DNA of 48,881 bases from an uncultured Clostridia bacterium (GCA_937880805.1 CALGRR010000023.1:1-48881); one strand, 5' to 3'; counted from the first letter of the stretch, positions 31,869-41,362 are shown. The notes: a model not told the origin generated them from the sequence alone. Numbers and translations are program-made.

Positions 31869-33305
31869 ATGCAGCTTCTTGAAAAGTTGAAAACAACGCC
31901 TGCGGGCTGGGAAACAAAGCCTGCCGAAAGAAAAAGCTATTATCTGTATTTTGCAGGTCAGAATGCAATATATTTTCTTCTGGCGAACTATTTAACAACA
32001 TATCTTATGTTTCTCGGCATAAATCCTGCAAAGTCGGCGGCGGTTATGCTTGCTGTTAAGGTGTGGGATGCTGTCAATGATGTACTTTTCGGCGTTATTT
32101 TTGACTCTGTTAAATTCAAAAGCGGCAAAAAATATCTGCCGTGGATTAAAATTTCAACCATTCTCACTCCGCTTGCAACGCTGCTGCTTTTTGCCATTCC
32201 CTCAAGCACGGGTGAAACAACAAAGCTGCTCTGGTTTGCCGTGGCTTATGTTATATGGGATACCGCCTATACCCTTTGCGATGTGCCGATTTACGGCTCA
32301 ATAACCGCTATGACCCGCAACCTTGAAGAAAGAAGCTCTATGCTTTCATATAAGAGCATCTGGGCGGGTGTAGGCATTGCATTCATAACCCTTGCAGGCA
32401 CGGTGCTTGTGAGTGAGCACGTTGGTGCAAGCTACACGGTTGTTGGTGCGGCAACTGCAGTTTTTGCGTTTATAACAATGATTCCTGTTCTCAAAACGCT
32501 TCAGGAACGCCACGTGCCCGAAGAAGAGGAAAGCTTCACTCTTCGCAGAATGTTCAGCTATCTTTTCAAAAACAAATACCTGCTTATCTATTATTTCGGT
32601 TATTTATTCTATTCTGCCGCAAATATCAGCGGCGCATTGAATCTTTTTGTTTCATATTATCTTTTCAACGATACGCTCTTCTCACTTGTTGTGGGTGCCT
32701 GCGGCACGGTGCCCTCGCTTATATTCTCGCTTCTTGTGCCCTCAATGCTCAAAAAGATTGATAAGATGAAGCTTTATAAAATCTGCTGTGTGCTTATGGT
32801 TGTGCTCAGTGTTATAATGTGGATTGTCGGATATGATAATCTCATTCTTCATATTGTGCTTTATGTTATCCGTTCAGTGCCCCTTGCAATCATCGGCGTT
32901 ATTATGTTTATTTTCACACCCGACTGTGCCGAATATGGCAAATATAAATCAGGAATCGAGGCAAAGGGCATAACCTTTGCAATTCAGACCTTTATGGTTA
33001 AGCTTACCGCCGCAATTTCTGGTGCAATGGGTATGTTCATTCTCGGCCTTAAATCAACGGGCTGGATAACCGTTGAAGTTCAGAGCTTTGAAGAGCTTCA
33101 GGAGCTTGGAATTCAGCAGAGTCAGCACGCACTCGATGTGCTCTGGTTCAGCTATGTTATGATTCCCGCAATCGGATGCTTTATTGCATATCTTATCTGG
33201 AAATTCTATAAGCTCAACGATAAGGATGTTCAGATTATGACCGACTGCAACACGGGCAAGATTACCCGTGAGGAGGCAGAGAGCCTGCTCAGCAGAAAAT
33301 ATTAA
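31869..33305 (+). CDS. GPH family sugar:cation symporter (MFS)
   Basis: A 478-residue twelve-helix transporter of the glycoside-pentoside-hexuronide:cation symporter family, which imports oligosaccharides or glycosides with Na+ or H+. Visible family features are the N-terminal YYLYFAGQNAIYFLLANYLTTY region cut across helix 1, KVWDAVNDVLFGVIFDSVKFKSGKKY after helix 2 (the D/N-P/D-x-G loop) and the central PDCAEYGKYKSG loop. It has a consensus promoter and terminator. The nearby GH127 and GH92 genes suggest a plant or host glycan fragment as substrate, but this is inference. Confidence 0.88.
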   Translation: MQLLEKLKTTPAGWETKPAERKSYYLYFAGQNAIYFLLANYLTTYLMFLGINPAKSAAVMLAVKVWDAVNDVLFGVIFDSVKFKSGKKYLPWIKISTILTPLATLLLFAIPSSTGETTKLLWFAVAYVIWDTAYTLCDVPIYGSITAMTRNLEERSSMLSYKSIWAGVGIAFITLAGTVLVSEHVGASYTVVGAATAVFAFITMIPVLKTLQERHVPEEEESFTLRRMFSYLFKNKYLLIYYFGYLFYSAANISGALNLFVSYYLFNDTLFSLVVGACGTVPSLIFSLLVPSMLKKIDKMKLYKICCVLMVVLSVIMWIVGYDNLILHIVLYVIRSVPLAIIGVIMFIFTPDCAEYGKYKSGIEAKGITFAIQTFMVKLTAAISGAMGMFILGLKSTGWITVEVQSFEELQELGIQQSQHALDVLWFSYVMIPAIGCFIAYLIWKFYKLNDKDVQIMTDCNTGKITREEAESLLSRKY

Positions 33306-33318
33306 TAAAAAGATAAAA

Positions 33319-33341
33319 GCCCTGCTTCAAAGAAGCAGGGC
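33319..33341. terminator. Bidirectional terminator
   Basis: GCCCTGCTTC-AAA-GAAGCAGGGC, a perfect 10-bp stem between the converging symporter and serine hydrolase genes. Confidence 0.85.
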
Positions 33342-33346
33342 ATTTG

Positions 33347-34873
33347 TTATCTGGCTTTGAATTTCATAGGCATTTCCGTTGTTTTAAGAATATTTTTAAC
33401 TGCGTGTATAATAATTGGCTTGAAAATACCGCTGTTTGCAATAAATGAGCTCTGATTAACATTTTTATGTATGAATGCGGGGAAGCCCGGTGTGCCAATC
33501 ATCTGCATTTTTAAAGTGTCACCGAAGAAATCAAAGGTAACATACTGCGTTGCAAGAGTATTTATGGGCTTGATAACAGCATTGAGAACGCCGTTTTTCA
33601 TATATGCATATGCCCATATTTTATAGGAATAGCCTTTTATTCTGCATTCGGAAAAGCGGGGGTTTCCGTCAAGCCCGCAGTTTATTATTACTTCATCGCT
33701 CTCTTCAAACCATTTTATCGTGAGCACTTTTTCTGAAAGAGAAAATGATATTTTATTAAGATTCTTTTGCGGTCTGCGAGCCAGACTTGAACTGAGCGAA
33801 CGGGGCAGAAGGCTTGCGGGGAACAAAAAGCCCGCAAGAAGATCCGAGAGGGGTGTTATGTAATAAGTTTTGTTTTCGGGAATTTTCAGCTTTTCCGTGC
33901 AGGCAACGGGCTTTTTGTTGCGGGCTTTGAGATAATCGGCAAGCTTTTTATCCCACTCATCACTTGAGCTGTTTTCAAAAGCCCTGGTTAAAACGCTGCG
34001 GATTATTCTGTATAAAAGCTCATCTTCAATAACGCAGTTTGTTGTTGCTATAATCGCATTATACTGCGGATAATATATAACTATCTGACCAAACATACCG
34101 TTCATTGAATATGTTCCGTTATCAATCCAGAAATAAAAGCCGTAGCCGTCTTCGTTTTCTCTGCATTCAAGGTTAACGTGCTTTTTGGTTGCCTCTTTTG
34201 TCCATTCTTCGGGTATAACCTGAACGCCGTTGTATTTTCCGCCGTCGGCATAGCATTGGCAGATTTTTGCAAGGTCACGAAGCTTCAGGTGGCATCCCGT
34301 GCCGCCAACGCATTCGCCGTTAACATCGGTTTCCCAGAAAGGAATTTCAATTCCGAGAGGCTCAAAAAGGCGGGGAGTGAGATAATCAACAAGGCTCATT
34401 CCCGAAAGCCTTTGTATCAGAGAGGCGATAACGTGAACATCGTTGTTGCTGTATAAAAAGCCTCTGTCTTTTTTGCGGAATGCGGCTTTCATAAATATTC
34501 TATCGTAGTTACCCGTCATATCCTGGGTGAAGCTGAATTTTTTGTTGCTCTGCATTGTGAGAAGCGAACGGACTGTTATATTTTCCCATTCATCGCTTTT
34601 GCAGGCCTTGTATTCGGGAAAGAAGGGCAGAATTTTTGAGTCAAGCGAAAACAAACCCTCGCTTATTGCAAAGCCAACCGCGGTTGAAACAACCGATTTT
34701 GTAACCGAAAAAAGAGTGTGCGGCATATCTGCGGAATAGGGATAAAGATACTCTTCAAAAACGGTTTCACCGTTCTGCATTATGAGCAATCCGTGATTTT
34801 CGATGCCGTATTTTTCAAGCTCATTATAGAAGCGGTAAATCCATTCAGATGAAAGCTTTGATTTTATGTTCAT
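33347..34873 (-). CDS. Serine hydrolase, beta-lactamase/class C-like
   Basis: A 508-residue penicillin-binding-protein-like serine hydrolase. The catalytic SxxK is SVTK (near residue 58), and the YxN motif is YSNN near 140. Both are in the expected order for class C beta-lactamase-like esterases and peptidases. The last roughly 170 residues form an additional beta-rich domain (from about 340). There is no signal peptide, so it acts in the cytoplasm, and antibiotic resistance is unlikely. I take the ATG 8 nt after AAGGAGG. It lies 13 nt downstream of GH127, so it may remove acyl groups from glycans used by the cell. The true substrate is unknown. Confidence 0.8.
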   Translation of the reverse strand: MNIKSKLSSEWIYRFYNELEKYGIENHGLLIMQNGETVFEEYLYPYSADMPHTLFSVTKSVVSTAVGFAISEGLFSLDSKILPFFPEYKACKSDEWENITVRSLLTMQSNKKFSFTQDMTGNYDRIFMKAAFRKKDRGFLYSNNDVHVIASLIQRLSGMSLVDYLTPRLFEPLGIEIPFWETDVNGECVGGTGCHLKLRDLAKICQCYADGGKYNGVQVIPEEWTKEATKKHVNLECRENEDGYGFYFWIDNGTYSMNGMFGQIVIYYPQYNAIIATTNCVIEDELLYRIIRSVLTRAFENSSSDEWDKKLADYLKARNKKPVACTEKLKIPENKTYYITPLSDLLAGFLFPASLLPRSLSSSLARRPQKNLNKISFSLSEKVLTIKWFEESDEVIINCGLDGNPRFSECRIKGYSYKIWAYAYMKNGVLNAVIKPINTLATQYVTFDFFGDTLKMQMIGTPGFPAFIHKNVNQSSFIANSGIFKPIIIHAVKNILKTTEMPMKFKAR

Positions 34874-34886
34874 TAACATTACCTCC

Positions 34887-36695
34887 TTATGCAAAAGGCA
34901 GCTCAGTCATTCTCAGCTTTGCACAGCCGTAGGGATAAAGCGTGATTTCTTCCTCTTCGCTTATTGCTTTTCTTGATTCGGGAAGCTTTGCACAAACGGC
35001 ATCATAGCCGTCTTCAAGCCCCCAGTTTATTTTTTTAACTGTTGTTTTTATTGTTATGGGCGGATTATGCGATGAGAAAGGAATATCGCTTATTTGTTTT
35101 CTCTGCAATTCGAGCGAAGTGCCGCAGTAAGCATAATTCCAATCCGAGAGGGGAATGTATTCATAATCGCAATAGGGGAACTTGCGTTCAACTCCGTCTT
35201 TTTCATATTCATACATTTCAGCTTTATATTTTACGGGAACAGAGAAAACAAGTGAGCCGCATTTTACCGTGTTCAGATCATAGGGTCTTTTATCAAAATA
35301 TGCCTCGGCTTCAAAGCTTATGTTGATTTCTGCTTTTTCACCTGCAACGAAATCGAATGAAATCTCATCGGCAGAGAATTTTTCTCCGTTTACCGAAAGA
35401 TTTTTTGCGAACGAAGGAATTCGGATTTTAAAATTAAAACTCTTTTCTGTTTCAACGGTATATTTAAAGCTGTTTTCAAAGGGATAATTTGTTTCAAGTT
35501 TTATGTAAACTCCGTTATCGTCAAGAACGGAAGGCACGAGCACGGCGTTTATAACCGTATCGCCGCTGTGCATAAATGCCGAAAGAGCAAATTTCGGCCA
35601 CGCCTGATTGAAGTTTGCCGTGCAGCAGCCGAAATTCGGCTCAAGACCGAAAAGGTGGGATTCGGTCCAGTTGGTTCTGAAAATCGGCTTGCCCGGGAAT
35701 TTTATGCAGGCAATCTGATTGCTCATCTGGTCATACTGATGAGTCCACATATCGTCGCTTATTGTTGCGGGCAGAGCGTTGAATGCGAGCATTTCAAGGC
35801 GTTCAGCCCATTTTTTGTTGCCCGTGTGAGCATAAAGAATTTCATAGGAAAACATCTGCTCGGCAACCGAACAAAGCTCCGTGCCCTGAATGGGGCTTAA
35901 GCCGGAAAGGCATTCATCACCCGTGAAAAGTCCAACGGGAGTGCCGTTATATTTTTCAAGAATTGAGTGAAGATACTCTGCGTTATCGGTATATTCTTTG
36001 TTGAGAATATCGCAGGAAACAGCCTCGCTTTTGAGCATCATACTCATATTCACTATATGTGTATCAAATCTCCAGCGGTTAAGAGGTCTTTCCCAAAGGG
36101 GAGTTGCCTCGTTGTAATTCATACCCTGCTCTTCAAGGATTTTTGCAAGCTCAACGAGCCAATCCTCTTTAAACCGTGCATATGTGAAATTGATTGCAAT
36201 AAAGCATTCAAACCATCTTGCCTTGCCCCAGTCAAAAAGCCTGATTTCTCCGCCTTTGAGCAGGTCATAATAGTTTTTAAGAACACGGTAAATAACCTCG
36301 GGAATTCTTTCATCCCCCGAGCATTCATAATAAACCGTGAGAGTTTTTGTTATAAGCTGAACTGCCCAGGTATCATAGGTTTTTCTTTCGTCATCCTTGC
36401 AGGGGCAAATCCAGCCGTCGGGCTTCTGAAACGAAAGAATGGCATCAATATACTTTTTGGCTCTGCCAATCATATCTTTGTTTTCAAGAAGATATGCAAG
36501 CGGAATAAATCCGTCAAGCCAATAGGGAACTCTTTCCCAGCCCTCTTTATCGCCGCCTATCCAGGAGCTGTTTCTTATGTCGGGCCAGATTTTATCAAGG
36601 TTTCCGCTTAAACCATCCGCCTGAATTTCAAGCTGACGTCTGAGCCATCCGAGCGGCTTGAGCTCGTTCGATGTATATAAATTCCATTTTTTCAC
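34887..36695 (-). CDS. GH127-like beta-L-arabinofuranosidase (DUF1680)
   Basis: A 602-residue protein of the GH127/DUF1680 group. The (alpha/alpha)6 barrel is followed by beta domains. The zinc/cysteine active site is visible as TELCSVAEQM (Glu and Cys ligands) and GCCTANFNQAWPKF, in which the first of the paired cysteines would be the nucleophile. Characterised GH127 members release beta-L-arabinofuranose, for example from hydroxyproline-rich plant glycoproteins; the family also has other specificities. No signal peptide is present. The GTG 8 nt after AAGGAG is chosen. It is the first gene of an operon with a serine hydrolase, divergent from GH92. Confidence 0.87.
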   Translation of the reverse strand: MKKWNLYTSNELKPLGWLRRQLEIQADGLSGNLDKIWPDIRNSSWIGGDKEGWERVPYWLDGFIPLAYLLENKDMIGRAKKYIDAILSFQKPDGWICPCKDDERKTYDTWAVQLITKTLTVYYECSGDERIPEVIYRVLKNYYDLLKGGEIRLFDWGKARWFECFIAINFTYARFKEDWLVELAKILEEQGMNYNEATPLWERPLNRWRFDTHIVNMSMMLKSEAVSCDILNKEYTDNAEYLHSILEKYNGTPVGLFTGDECLSGLSPIQGTELCSVAEQMFSYEILYAHTGNKKWAERLEMLAFNALPATISDDMWTHQYDQMSNQIACIKFPGKPIFRTNWTESHLFGLEPNFGCCTANFNQAWPKFALSAFMHSGDTVINAVLVPSVLDDNGVYIKLETNYPFENSFKYTVETEKSFNFKIRIPSFAKNLSVNGEKFSADEISFDFVAGEKAEINISFEAEAYFDKRPYDLNTVKCGSLVFSVPVKYKAEMYEYEKDGVERKFPYCDYEYIPLSDWNYAYCGTSLELQRKQISDIPFSSHNPPITIKTTVKKINWGLEDGYDAVCAKLPESRKAISEEEEITLYPYGCAKLRMTELPFA

Positions 36696-36718
36696 AAAAA
36701 TCACTCCTTATTTATTTT

Positions 36719-36748
36719 ATTCTAACATATTGTTGCATAAAAAAACAA
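36719..36748 (-). promoter_or_regulatory. Promoter of the GH127 operon
   Basis: TTGTTT (36748-36743), an 18-nt spacer and TAGAAT (36724-36719) on the minus strand, 23 nt before the GTG start. Confidence 0.4.
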
Positions 36749-36769
36749 TAACCGATAAAGAAAAGTTTA

Positions 36770-36798
36770 TTGACTTTTTGTTATATGTAATCTATATT
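36770..36798 (+). promoter_or_regulatory. Promoter of the GH92 operon
   Basis: TTGACT (36770-36775), a 17-nt spacer and TATATT (36793-36798), 25 nt before the ATG. Confidence 0.72.
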
Positions 36799-36823
36799 TA
36801 AATTATATTAAGGAGGCGGTTTT

Positions 36824-39079
36824 ATGTGGACTATCATCAGAGCGTTCGTTGCAGTTTTTGTTGCATTTGAAACTATGTTTACGGGAATGCTCGGCGGGGT
36901 CAGCTTCAATAGAACGGAAATGCCCGAGGTTACTGCGGGGGAATACGGTCAGTATGTTGACCCGTTCATAGGCACGGGCGGAATTCCCTGGACCTGTGCA
37001 ATGGTAAGCCCTGCGGCAACGGTGCCCTTCGGTCTTGTCAGACTCGGACCCGACACCTGCTTCGTTGGCGGTGCTTATCTTATAAAAATGAACACATCGG
37101 GCTATTATTATGAGCAGGGCCACATCAAAGGCTTCAGCCATTCAAGGCTTTCGGGTACGGGTGCGGAGGATTACGGCTGCTTCAGAGTAACTCCCGCCGT
37201 TGGCGATAATGAGCCTGCGGTTATGCCTTATTCACATTCAAAAGAAACCGCTTCACCCGGCTATTATGCGGTTTACCTGCCAACTGCGGGCTGCCTTGCG
37301 GAGCTTACCGCAGACGAACACACGGGCGTTCACCGCTACACCTTCAATGATTCCGATGATGCCCGCCTTTATATTGATGTTACAAGTGCATCGGCAAACA
37401 AAAAATCAAAAGACGGTAAAGTTACATACGACGAAGAAACGGGAGTTATCTCGGGAAGCTGCATTATTGACGGTCAGTTTTCAGGCAGATTTGACGGCCT
37501 GCCCGCATATTTTGCTGCGGTTGCGGATAAACCCATTGTTTCTTATGAAATAACCGAGGGCGATGCCGATTGCGGAATAGACCTCAATTTCGGCTCACTC
37601 AAAAATGAAAGCGTTGAGCTTAAAATGGGCATAAGCTTTGTGAGCGTTGAGAATGCGATGCTCAATCTCAAAGCAGAAACCGACGGACTCGATTTTGATG
37701 CGGTAAGAAAGAATGCCGCTGCCGATTGGGAAGAGCGACTTTCCTCCGTTAAGATTGAAACCGAAGATAATGAAATAAAAAAAGTTTTCTATACCGCACT
37801 TTACCACGCTATGATAATGCCTTCGGATTTCACCGATGCCAACGGTGAATATCTCGGCTTTGATAAGCAGGTGGGCGTTGCCGAGGGCTACACATACAGA
37901 ACGGATATGTCGCTCTGGGATACCTGCCGCACAACCCATTCGCTTTATACCCTTATTGCCGAGGATGTGCAGACCGATTGCCTTAAAAGCCTTGTTGAAA
38001 TGGCAAAGGCGGGCGGTGCTCTTCCCCGCTGGCCTATGGGTGCGGGATATACGGGCTCTATGCAGGGCGACCCCGCAAATATCGTTATAACCGAAAGCTA
38101 TCTTAAAGGCTTAACCGATTTTGATGTTGAAACCGCTTATGAATATATGAAAAAATCTTCTGACGGCGAAGTACCTAAAGACGGCAGAGCCTATGTTGAT
38201 TTATATAACGAATACGGCTATGTTCCGCAGGATATTGCACCGGGTGACGAATCGGTGAGCAAAACTCTTGAATATTCCTGGCAGGATGCTGCGATTTCGG
38301 CTCTTGCAAAGGCACTCGGCAAGGATGAGGATGCCGAAAAATACGCTGATAAATCAATGTATTATAAAAATGTTTTCAACCCCGAAACAAAATATTTCCA
38401 GGCAAGAAATTCCGACGGAAGCTTTGTCTGGAATTTCAGCCCGTATATAACCTCATTCTATGATGCTGTTATGATTAAAAAGTTTGCCGATTGCTACTGC
38501 GAGGGCAGTGCAAGGCAGTGGCGCTGGAGTGCAACCCACGATATTGAAGGTATGATTGAGCTTTTCGGCTCGGAAGAATATTTTGTAAAAGAGCTTGAAG
38601 CGTTTATGAAGGATGCATCTCTTTCAAGAGCCGCAGTTGACCCCGGAAGCGGCTTCTGGATTGGTAATCAGCACGATATTCACACTCCCTATCTTTTCAG
38701 CAATGCGGGCAGACCCGACCTTACGCAGAAATGGGTTCGCTGGACTCTCAAAAACCGTTTCAGCACCGATATAAACGGTCTTGACGGCAATGATGACGGC
38801 GGCACAATAAGTGCCTGGTATGTTTTCTCGTCACTCGGATTTTATCCCCTTGCAGGCACGGATAAATATTGGATTGGTTCTCCCAACATTGACTCTGCCG
38901 AGGTTTCTCTTTCAAACGGCAAAACCCTTAAAATAACCGCAAATAACCAAAGTGATAAAAATATTTATGTGAGCAGCGTGACTCTCAACGGCGAAGAGCT
39001 TGAGGGCTGCTATGTAACCCATTCGCAGCTTGTTAACGGCGGCGAGCTTGTTTTCAATATGAGCAATAAAGCGAATTGA
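36824..39079 (+). CDS. GH92 family alpha-mannosidase, membrane-anchored
   Basis: A 751-residue GH92 exo-alpha-mannosidase, a Ca2+-dependent family that removes alpha-1,2 (and other) mannose from N-glycans and yeast mannans. Family marks are YVDPFIGTGG at residue 45, FSHSRLSGTGAEDYG near 104, RTDMSLWDTCRTTHSLY near 362 and LGFYPLAGTDKYWIGSP near the C-terminus. The N-terminal hydrophobic segment (about 3-26) has no obvious cleavage site, so it is likely exported and anchored. An AAGGAGG site lies before the ATG. It is 12 nt from the next gene, also with a hydrophobic N-terminus, and divergent from GH127. Confidence 0.93.
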   Translation: MWTIIRAFVAVFVAFETMFTGMLGGVSFNRTEMPEVTAGEYGQYVDPFIGTGGIPWTCAMVSPAATVPFGLVRLGPDTCFVGGAYLIKMNTSGYYYEQGHIKGFSHSRLSGTGAEDYGCFRVTPAVGDNEPAVMPYSHSKETASPGYYAVYLPTAGCLAELTADEHTGVHRYTFNDSDDARLYIDVTSASANKKSKDGKVTYDEETGVISGSCIIDGQFSGRFDGLPAYFAAVADKPIVSYEITEGDADCGIDLNFGSLKNESVELKMGISFVSVENAMLNLKAETDGLDFDAVRKNAAADWEERLSSVKIETEDNEIKKVFYTALYHAMIMPSDFTDANGEYLGFDKQVGVAEGYTYRTDMSLWDTCRTTHSLYTLIAEDVQTDCLKSLVEMAKAGGALPRWPMGAGYTGSMQGDPANIVITESYLKGLTDFDVETAYEYMKKSSDGEVPKDGRAYVDLYNEYGYVPQDIAPGDESVSKTLEYSWQDAAISALAKALGKDEDAEKYADKSMYYKNVFNPETKYFQARNSDGSFVWNFSPYITSFYDAVMIKKFADCYCEGSARQWRWSATHDIEGMIELFGSEEYFVKELEAFMKDASLSRAAVDPGSGFWIGNQHDIHTPYLFSNAGRPDLTQKWVRWTLKNRFSTDINGLDGNDDGGTISAWYVFSSLGFYPLAGTDKYWIGSPNIDSAEVSLSNGKTLKITANNQSDKNIYVSSVTLNGEELEGCYVTHSQLVNGGELVFNMSNKAN

Positions 39080-39091
39080 GGAGGATAAAGG

Positions 39092-40984
39092 ATGTTGCAA
39101 ATAATAAAAGCTGTTATCTCTTTTATTCAGGTGTTGCTTTTCAGTGCAGGAATTATTCCCGTAAATACCAACATAGACTACGGCGGCGGTGAATATCAGC
39201 CCCCGCAGATTACAACGCCTATGTATATTGTTGAAAACGGAAAATCCGATTTTGTTATCGTAACAGAGGATAATCCCGATGAATGCATTCAGACCGCCGC
39301 AGACGAGCTTCAGACATATGTTGAAAAAATCAGCGGTGCTGAGCTTGAGTGCATAACCGAATCTGAGCTTGAAGAGGGCGAAAAAGCAATTATTCTTGGT
39401 GAAACCGAAATCGAAAAGGATATTGTTGCGATTAACCGAGCCGAGATAAAAGCAGACGGCTTCAGGCTTTATTCAGACGGTGATTATTTTATCATTGCGG
39501 GTGCCGACAGCCGAGGAACGCTCTACGGCGTTTACACCTTCCTTGAAGAATATCTCGGAGTGCGTTGGTTCACCCCCGAGCTTGAGGTTGTTCCCGAAAG
39601 CAAGGATATTGTTATTGATGCGGCGATTGACCGCAAGATTGAGCCTTCGTTTGCCGTTCGACGCAACGACACAATGGGAACTAACCACGCCCACAGGGCA
39701 AAAACAAAAATGAATGTTTCATTCCATTATGATGTGCCCGAATACGGCGGAGCATTAACCTATGTTTTGTGGGATGTAACTCTTGATACTCTTGTGCCCG
39801 ATGCTCTTTTTGCCGAGCACCCCGAATATTTTGCAATGAATCCCGACGGCACACGCACAACCGACCACGTTTGCCTTTCTCATCCCGAGGTGCTTCCGAT
39901 TGCAATAGAAAACGCAAGAACCGAAATTCTGAACTGCAAAAAGAACGCAAAATATATTCATATCGGTCAGAAGGATAATTCAAACTATTGCCACTGCGAA
40001 ACCTGCGAAGCACTCTATGAAAAATACGGCAGCATTTCTGCTCCCACAATCATATTTACAAACGCTTTTGCCGATGCACTTGATGATGAATTCCCCGATT
40101 TTATGTTTACCTTCTATGCCTACGGCGAAACCGACAGACCGCCAACGGATCTGAGCCTTCGCTGCAGAGATAATGTTGCCCCCGTGCTCTGCGGTGTTCA
40201 CAAAGCCTGCAGAAGCCACCCGATTACCGAGTGCGGTGCACTTGACGGAGTTGAAAACGAAACCTTCCTTATGACCTACGGCGACCCCGAGCCCCGTGTT
40301 GCACAGGATTATGCGAATTGGGTGAAGATTGCCGACACAACCTATATTTACGATTACACAATCAACTTTTTGAACAGCCTGCAGTTTTTCTCAAACTTTG
40401 AAACGATGCAGCCCACAATGCAGTATATGCACAGTCTTGGAATAACGGGCTATATCTATAACTGCGGTGACGGTCACAGTGCCGCTTTCAATGAGCTTCG
40501 CAACTATCTTCTCTGCAAGCTTCAATGGGATGTTAACTGCGATGTTGAATATCATATGACGGATTTCATCAACGCTTATTACGGCGAGGCAGCCGCACCG
40601 TATATCAGAAAAATCCTTGATATTCAGACCGCACAGATTAAAGCCACAGCCCACGCCTTTGATTTTGACTGGCACTATCAGTCGGGCTTCTATCCCTTCT
40701 ATATGGTAAACAGACTCAACCGCCTCTGGGATAAGGCTCTGAATGCCGATATAACCGATGAACAGAGGTTTAATGTTGAGGTTGCAAGCCTGAGCTGGGA
40801 ATATTTCAAAGCCAATCAGTATATCGGCAAATATTCCTTCCTCAATCCCGGCAGACTCAAAGCAAACGAGGAGCTTTATGATGAGCTTAAGGCTCACGGC
40901 ATTGACCGTGTTTCTTCCTTCGGTCTTATTCCGCAAGATAAAAGTGAAGTTGATTTTATGCTCCGCCCGTTTAATTGGGGCTGA
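39092..40984 (+). CDS. DUF4838 protein with a glucuronidase-type N-terminal domain
   Basis: A 630-residue protein. Hydrophobic N-terminus (about 3-22) suggests export. Residues about 50-170 resemble the N-terminal domain of GH67 alpha-glucuronidases and other GH20-type enzymes (AADELQTYVEKISGAEL; GTLYGVYTFLEEYLGVRWFTP cut across the motif). The barrel region, including HIGQKDNSNYCHCETCEALYE, is the DUF4838 domain. DUF4838 proteins are regarded as likely glycoside hydrolases, but their substrate is unproven. It follows GH92 by 12 nt with a GAGGAGG site, so the two would act on the same glycan at the cell surface. Confidence 0.87.
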   Translation: MLQIIKAVISFIQVLLFSAGIIPVNTNIDYGGGEYQPPQITTPMYIVENGKSDFVIVTEDNPDECIQTAADELQTYVEKISGAELECITESELEEGEKAIILGETEIEKDIVAINRAEIKADGFRLYSDGDYFIIAGADSRGTLYGVYTFLEEYLGVRWFTPELEVVPESKDIVIDAAIDRKIEPSFAVRRNDTMGTNHAHRAKTKMNVSFHYDVPEYGGALTYVLWDVTLDTLVPDALFAEHPEYFAMNPDGTRTTDHVCLSHPEVLPIAIENARTEILNCKKNAKYIHIGQKDNSNYCHCETCEALYEKYGSISAPTIIFTNAFADALDDEFPDFMFTFYAYGETDRPPTDLSLRCRDNVAPVLCGVHKACRSHPITECGALDGVENETFLMTYGDPEPRVAQDYANWVKIADTTYIYDYTINFLNSLQFFSNFETMQPTMQYMHSLGITGYIYNCGDGHSAAFNELRNYLLCKLQWDVNCDVEYHMTDFINAYYGEAAAPYIRKILDIQTAQIKATAHAFDFDWHYQSGFYPFYMVNRLNRLWDKALNADITDEQRFNVEVASLSWEYFKANQYIGKYSFLNPGRLKANEELYDELKAHGIDRVSSFGLIPQDKSEVDFMLRPFNWG

Positions 40985-40999
40985 GTAACAGCATAACAA

Positions 41000-41031
41000 A
41001 AAGCCTTGTTCTCAATCGAGAACAAGGCTTT
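41000..41031 (+). terminator. Terminator after the GH92/DUF4838 operon
   Basis: AAGCCTTGTTCTC and GAGAACAAGGCTT form a 13-bp stem around AATC, extended by A:T pairs, followed by TTTAATT. Confidence 0.85.
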
Positions 41032-41049
41032 AATTATTGAAGATATTTA

Positions 41050-41116
41050 ATTACTTCGCTGCTTCTTCAACTGCAACTGCGCAAGCAACGGTAGCACCAA
41101 CCATGGGGTTGTTACC
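41050..41116 (-). pseudogene. Remnant of a second GGGtGRT gene (3' end only)
   Basis: These 67 nt encode the last residues NPMVGATVACAVAVEEAAK and stop of a GGGtGRT protein. Over this length they differ from the intact gene (41363 onwards) at three positions, all third-codon changes that keep the residue. Homology starts at the stop codon and ends abruptly at 41116, after which the 44-codon ORF begins. It is thus the tail of a diverged paralogue whose remainder has been lost or replaced. Confidence 0.85.
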
Positions 41117-41119
41117 TTG

Positions 41120-41254
41120 TTATCCAAAAAAACTGCCCAGTAAATTCGTTATTGCTTCCCAAAAAGCCTTAATAGTAATCATTGGTTCCAAACCTGTTTC
41201 AAAAAAAGAATAAACAAAAGTAACTGTTTTGCCAAAAATTTCAAATTCAAGCAT
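41120..41254 (-). CDS. Candidate 44-residue hydrophobic small protein
   Basis: A 44-codon ORF with an AAAGGGG site 9 nt before the ATG, ending TAA 3 nt before the GGGtGRT remnant. The product begins MLEFEIFGKTVTFVYSFFE and ends KAFWEAITNLLGSFFG. It is rich in Phe, moderately acidic and could form a membrane-active or membrane-associated helix pair. Its codons are more AT-rich than those of the neighbours (TTT, ATT, GTT), which points to foreign origin. No homologue is recognised. Expression is not proven. Confidence 0.45.
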   Translation of the reverse strand: MLEFEIFGKTVTFVYSFFETGLEPMITIKAFWEAITNLLGSFFG

Positions 41255-41319
41255 AAAAACACGCCCCTTTCTTCATGTTGATTATATCAATATTTCATAA
41301 TACTTGTCAATAATAAAAA

Positions 41320-41344
41320 TCCCTGCTCTCAAAAAGAACAGGGA
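41320..41344 (-). terminator. Terminator after the GGGtGRT operon
   Basis: TCCCTGCTCT and AGAACAGGGA pair (with one G-U type position) and on the minus strand are followed by TTTTTATT, 19 nt beyond the stop. Confidence 0.7.
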
Positions 41345-41362
41345 CTTATTGATTAGATAAAA

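Noticed and set aside
33347..34873. Beta-lactam resistance gene
   Set aside because: There is no signal peptide, and the gene is coupled to a glycosidase; the SxxK/YxN pair is shared by many esterases.
35967..36611. 214-codon plus-strand ORF inside GH127
   Set aside because: Antisense to a recognisable enzyme with all active-site motifs; an open shadow frame only.
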